Shown: positions 6,657 through 7,483 of the stretch, one piece after another
How positions within the stretch are numbered: position 1 is the first letter of the stretch
Layout of the letters: each line of letters opens with the position of its first letter
NCBI GenBank assembly: GCA_937872275.1
Contig: CALMSE010000120.1
Span: 1 to 7,483 of the forward strand
Length of the DNA: 7,483 bases
Source of the DNA: an uncultured Leucobacter sp.
Lineage (GTDB): Bacteria; Actinomycetota; Actinomycetes; Actinomycetales; Microbacteriaceae
Direction of reading: 5' to 3'
Made by a program: the position numbers and the translations under genes
The notes under the pieces: generated by a model
Told to the model about the DNA's origin: nothing
The model's database searches: none
What the model saw: the letters and a program-made list of their open reading frames with translations, nothing else

Positions 6657-7483
6657 TCAGCAGCCGACCCCTGGGTCGATCGCCGTCCACGGCGAGTAGC
6701 GCCCGTCGGGGGTGGCGAGGCGGATCTCGAGGGTCACGTCGTTCAGCGTCAGCGCGCCGAACTCGGTCGCCCACTGCGCGAAGGTCGAGGGGTCGGCCCC
6801 GAACCAGTCCAGGCCGGGCGCGGGATCGGTGCCGGTGAAGAACCCGAAGCCGAAGGTGTTGCCGTAGGGGTCGTCGAAGACGCCGCCCGAGAACACGTTG
6901 CCGGGCTCCACGCCCTCCAGGGCCGGGTCGTAGATCGGGCTGAACATCTCGACGGGGCTGCCCCCGCTCGCGGTGGCGCGCAGCAGGATCAGCCCGTACT
7001 CGTTCGCGGATCCGACGAGGGCGCTCCCGGGCAGGGTGCAGACGTAGCCGGGCAGCAGCGCGGGATCGCTGCCGTCTCCGGGATCGGGGGGATCGGGGGG
7101 ATCCACCGGGTCCGTGGGGTCGGGGGGTTCCGTGGGGTCGACCGGCTCCGCGGGGGCCGGCCGCGGCGGGGTCCGGTCGACCACGAGCCAGGGCAGCAGC
7201 TGCGCCTCCGCGTCGACGATCGCCGTCTCGGCGCCGCTCTCCCGCTCGGGGGAGCCGGGTCGGGTGCCGCCGCTCTCGTCTTCGCCCGATGTGCGCACGG
7301 CCGGCTTCTCCGCGGGGCCGGGGGCTCGCTCGATCGAGGAGTCCTCCGTCGCATCCGAGGGCGGGGCGGGATCGATGAGGGAGGTCGCCACGAGCACTCC
7401 GCCGCCGATGAGGATCGCCGCGATCGCGGCGCCGGCGACGGCGAGCACGGTGGCCCCCGCGGAGAGGCCGCCGCCCGCGGCTG
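6657..7483 (-). CDS. Unrecognised single-span, proline-rich, probably surface-exposed protein (partial, N-terminus beyond right edge)
   Basis: I do not recognise this family. The minus frame is open from the right edge to the TGA at 6657-6659, giving 274 visible residues. A possible GTG start lies at 7448, but the frame continues upstream in plausible sequence (Gly/Ala-rich, running into the membrane segment), so the true start is probably outside the window. In order: one hydrophobic segment at visible residues about 6-36; an acidic, Pro/Ser/Glu/Gly-rich linker of about 75 residues; a tripeptide repeat X-(D/E)-P encoded at 7080-7151; then a C-terminal region of about 135 residues with hydrophobic and Gly/Phe-rich stretches. 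That region has only two cysteines, one in GYVC near its start and one as the last residue, which could form a disulfide outside the cell. The layout suggests a membrane-anchored, extracytoplasmic domain. Function unknown. Confidence 0.75.
   Translation of the reverse strand, partial: AAGGGLSAGATVLAVAGAAIAAILIGGGVLVATSLIDPAPPSDATEDSSIERAPGPAEKPAVRTSGEDESGGTRPGSPERESGAETAIVDAEAQLLPWLVVDRTPPRPAPAEPVDPTEPPDPTDPVDPPDPPDPGDGSDPALLPGYVCTLPGSALVGSANEYGLILLRATASGGSPVEMFSPIYDPALEGVEPGNVFSGGVFDDPYGNTFGFGFFTGTDPAPGLDWFGADPSTFAQWATEFGALTLNDVTLEIRLATPDGRYSPWTAIDPGVGC
7080..7151 (-). repeat. 9-bp tandem repeat encoding X-(Asp/Glu)-Pro triplets
   Basis: Eight consecutive 9-bp units in the coding frame of the right-edge protein read AEP VDP TEP PDP TDP VDP PDP PDP. 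The two terminal PDP units are identical in DNA, and the others differ mostly at the first codon or at third positions. Degenerate units (GDG, SDP) continue at 7062-7079. The repeat probably forms an extended, rigid acidic linker between the membrane segment and the C-terminal region. Confidence 0.85.

Overview
This is chromosomal DNA of a high-GC Gram-positive actinobacterium. It has strong G/C third-position bias, GTG starts, Actinobacteria-type succinate dehydrogenase subunits and a GDP-mannose pyrophosphorylase of the short actinobacterial type. The protein sequences look most like Microbacteriaceae (Leucobacter or a relative). That placement is recognition from memory, not a search result.

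Layout. Positions 1-739 (minus) hold a pirin-family protein whose C-terminus lies beyond the left edge. Positions 821-1939 (minus) hold mannose-1-phosphate guanylyltransferase (manC). Positions 1940-2190 are a divergent intergenic region with a plausible sdhC promoter and a good Shine-Dalgarno. Positions 2191-5722 (plus) hold a tightly packed sdhC-sdhD-sdhA-sdhB operon. Positions 5733-6653 (plus) hold a YihY/BrkB-family membrane protein, possibly read through from the sdh operon. Positions 6657-7483 (minus) hold an unrecognised single-span, probably surface-exposed protein with a tripeptide-repeat linker; its N-terminus lies beyond the right edge.

How the genes work together. SdhCDAB form respiratory complex II, which oxidises succinate to fumarate and reduces menaquinone in the cytoplasmic membrane. 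All flavin and iron-sulfur ligands I looked for are present. ManC makes GDP-mannose for mannosylated envelope glycans and is transcribed away from sdh. The pirin gene lies downstream of manC on the same strand and may share its transcript. The BrkB-like and proline-rich proteins converge with only 3 bp between their stop codons.

I found no RNA genes, CRISPR arrays, insertion sequences or obvious transfer boundaries. This is mostly a conserved housekeeping region, and I do not see a convincing undescribed multi-gene system. The most unusual item is the C-terminal part of the unrecognised protein at the right edge.
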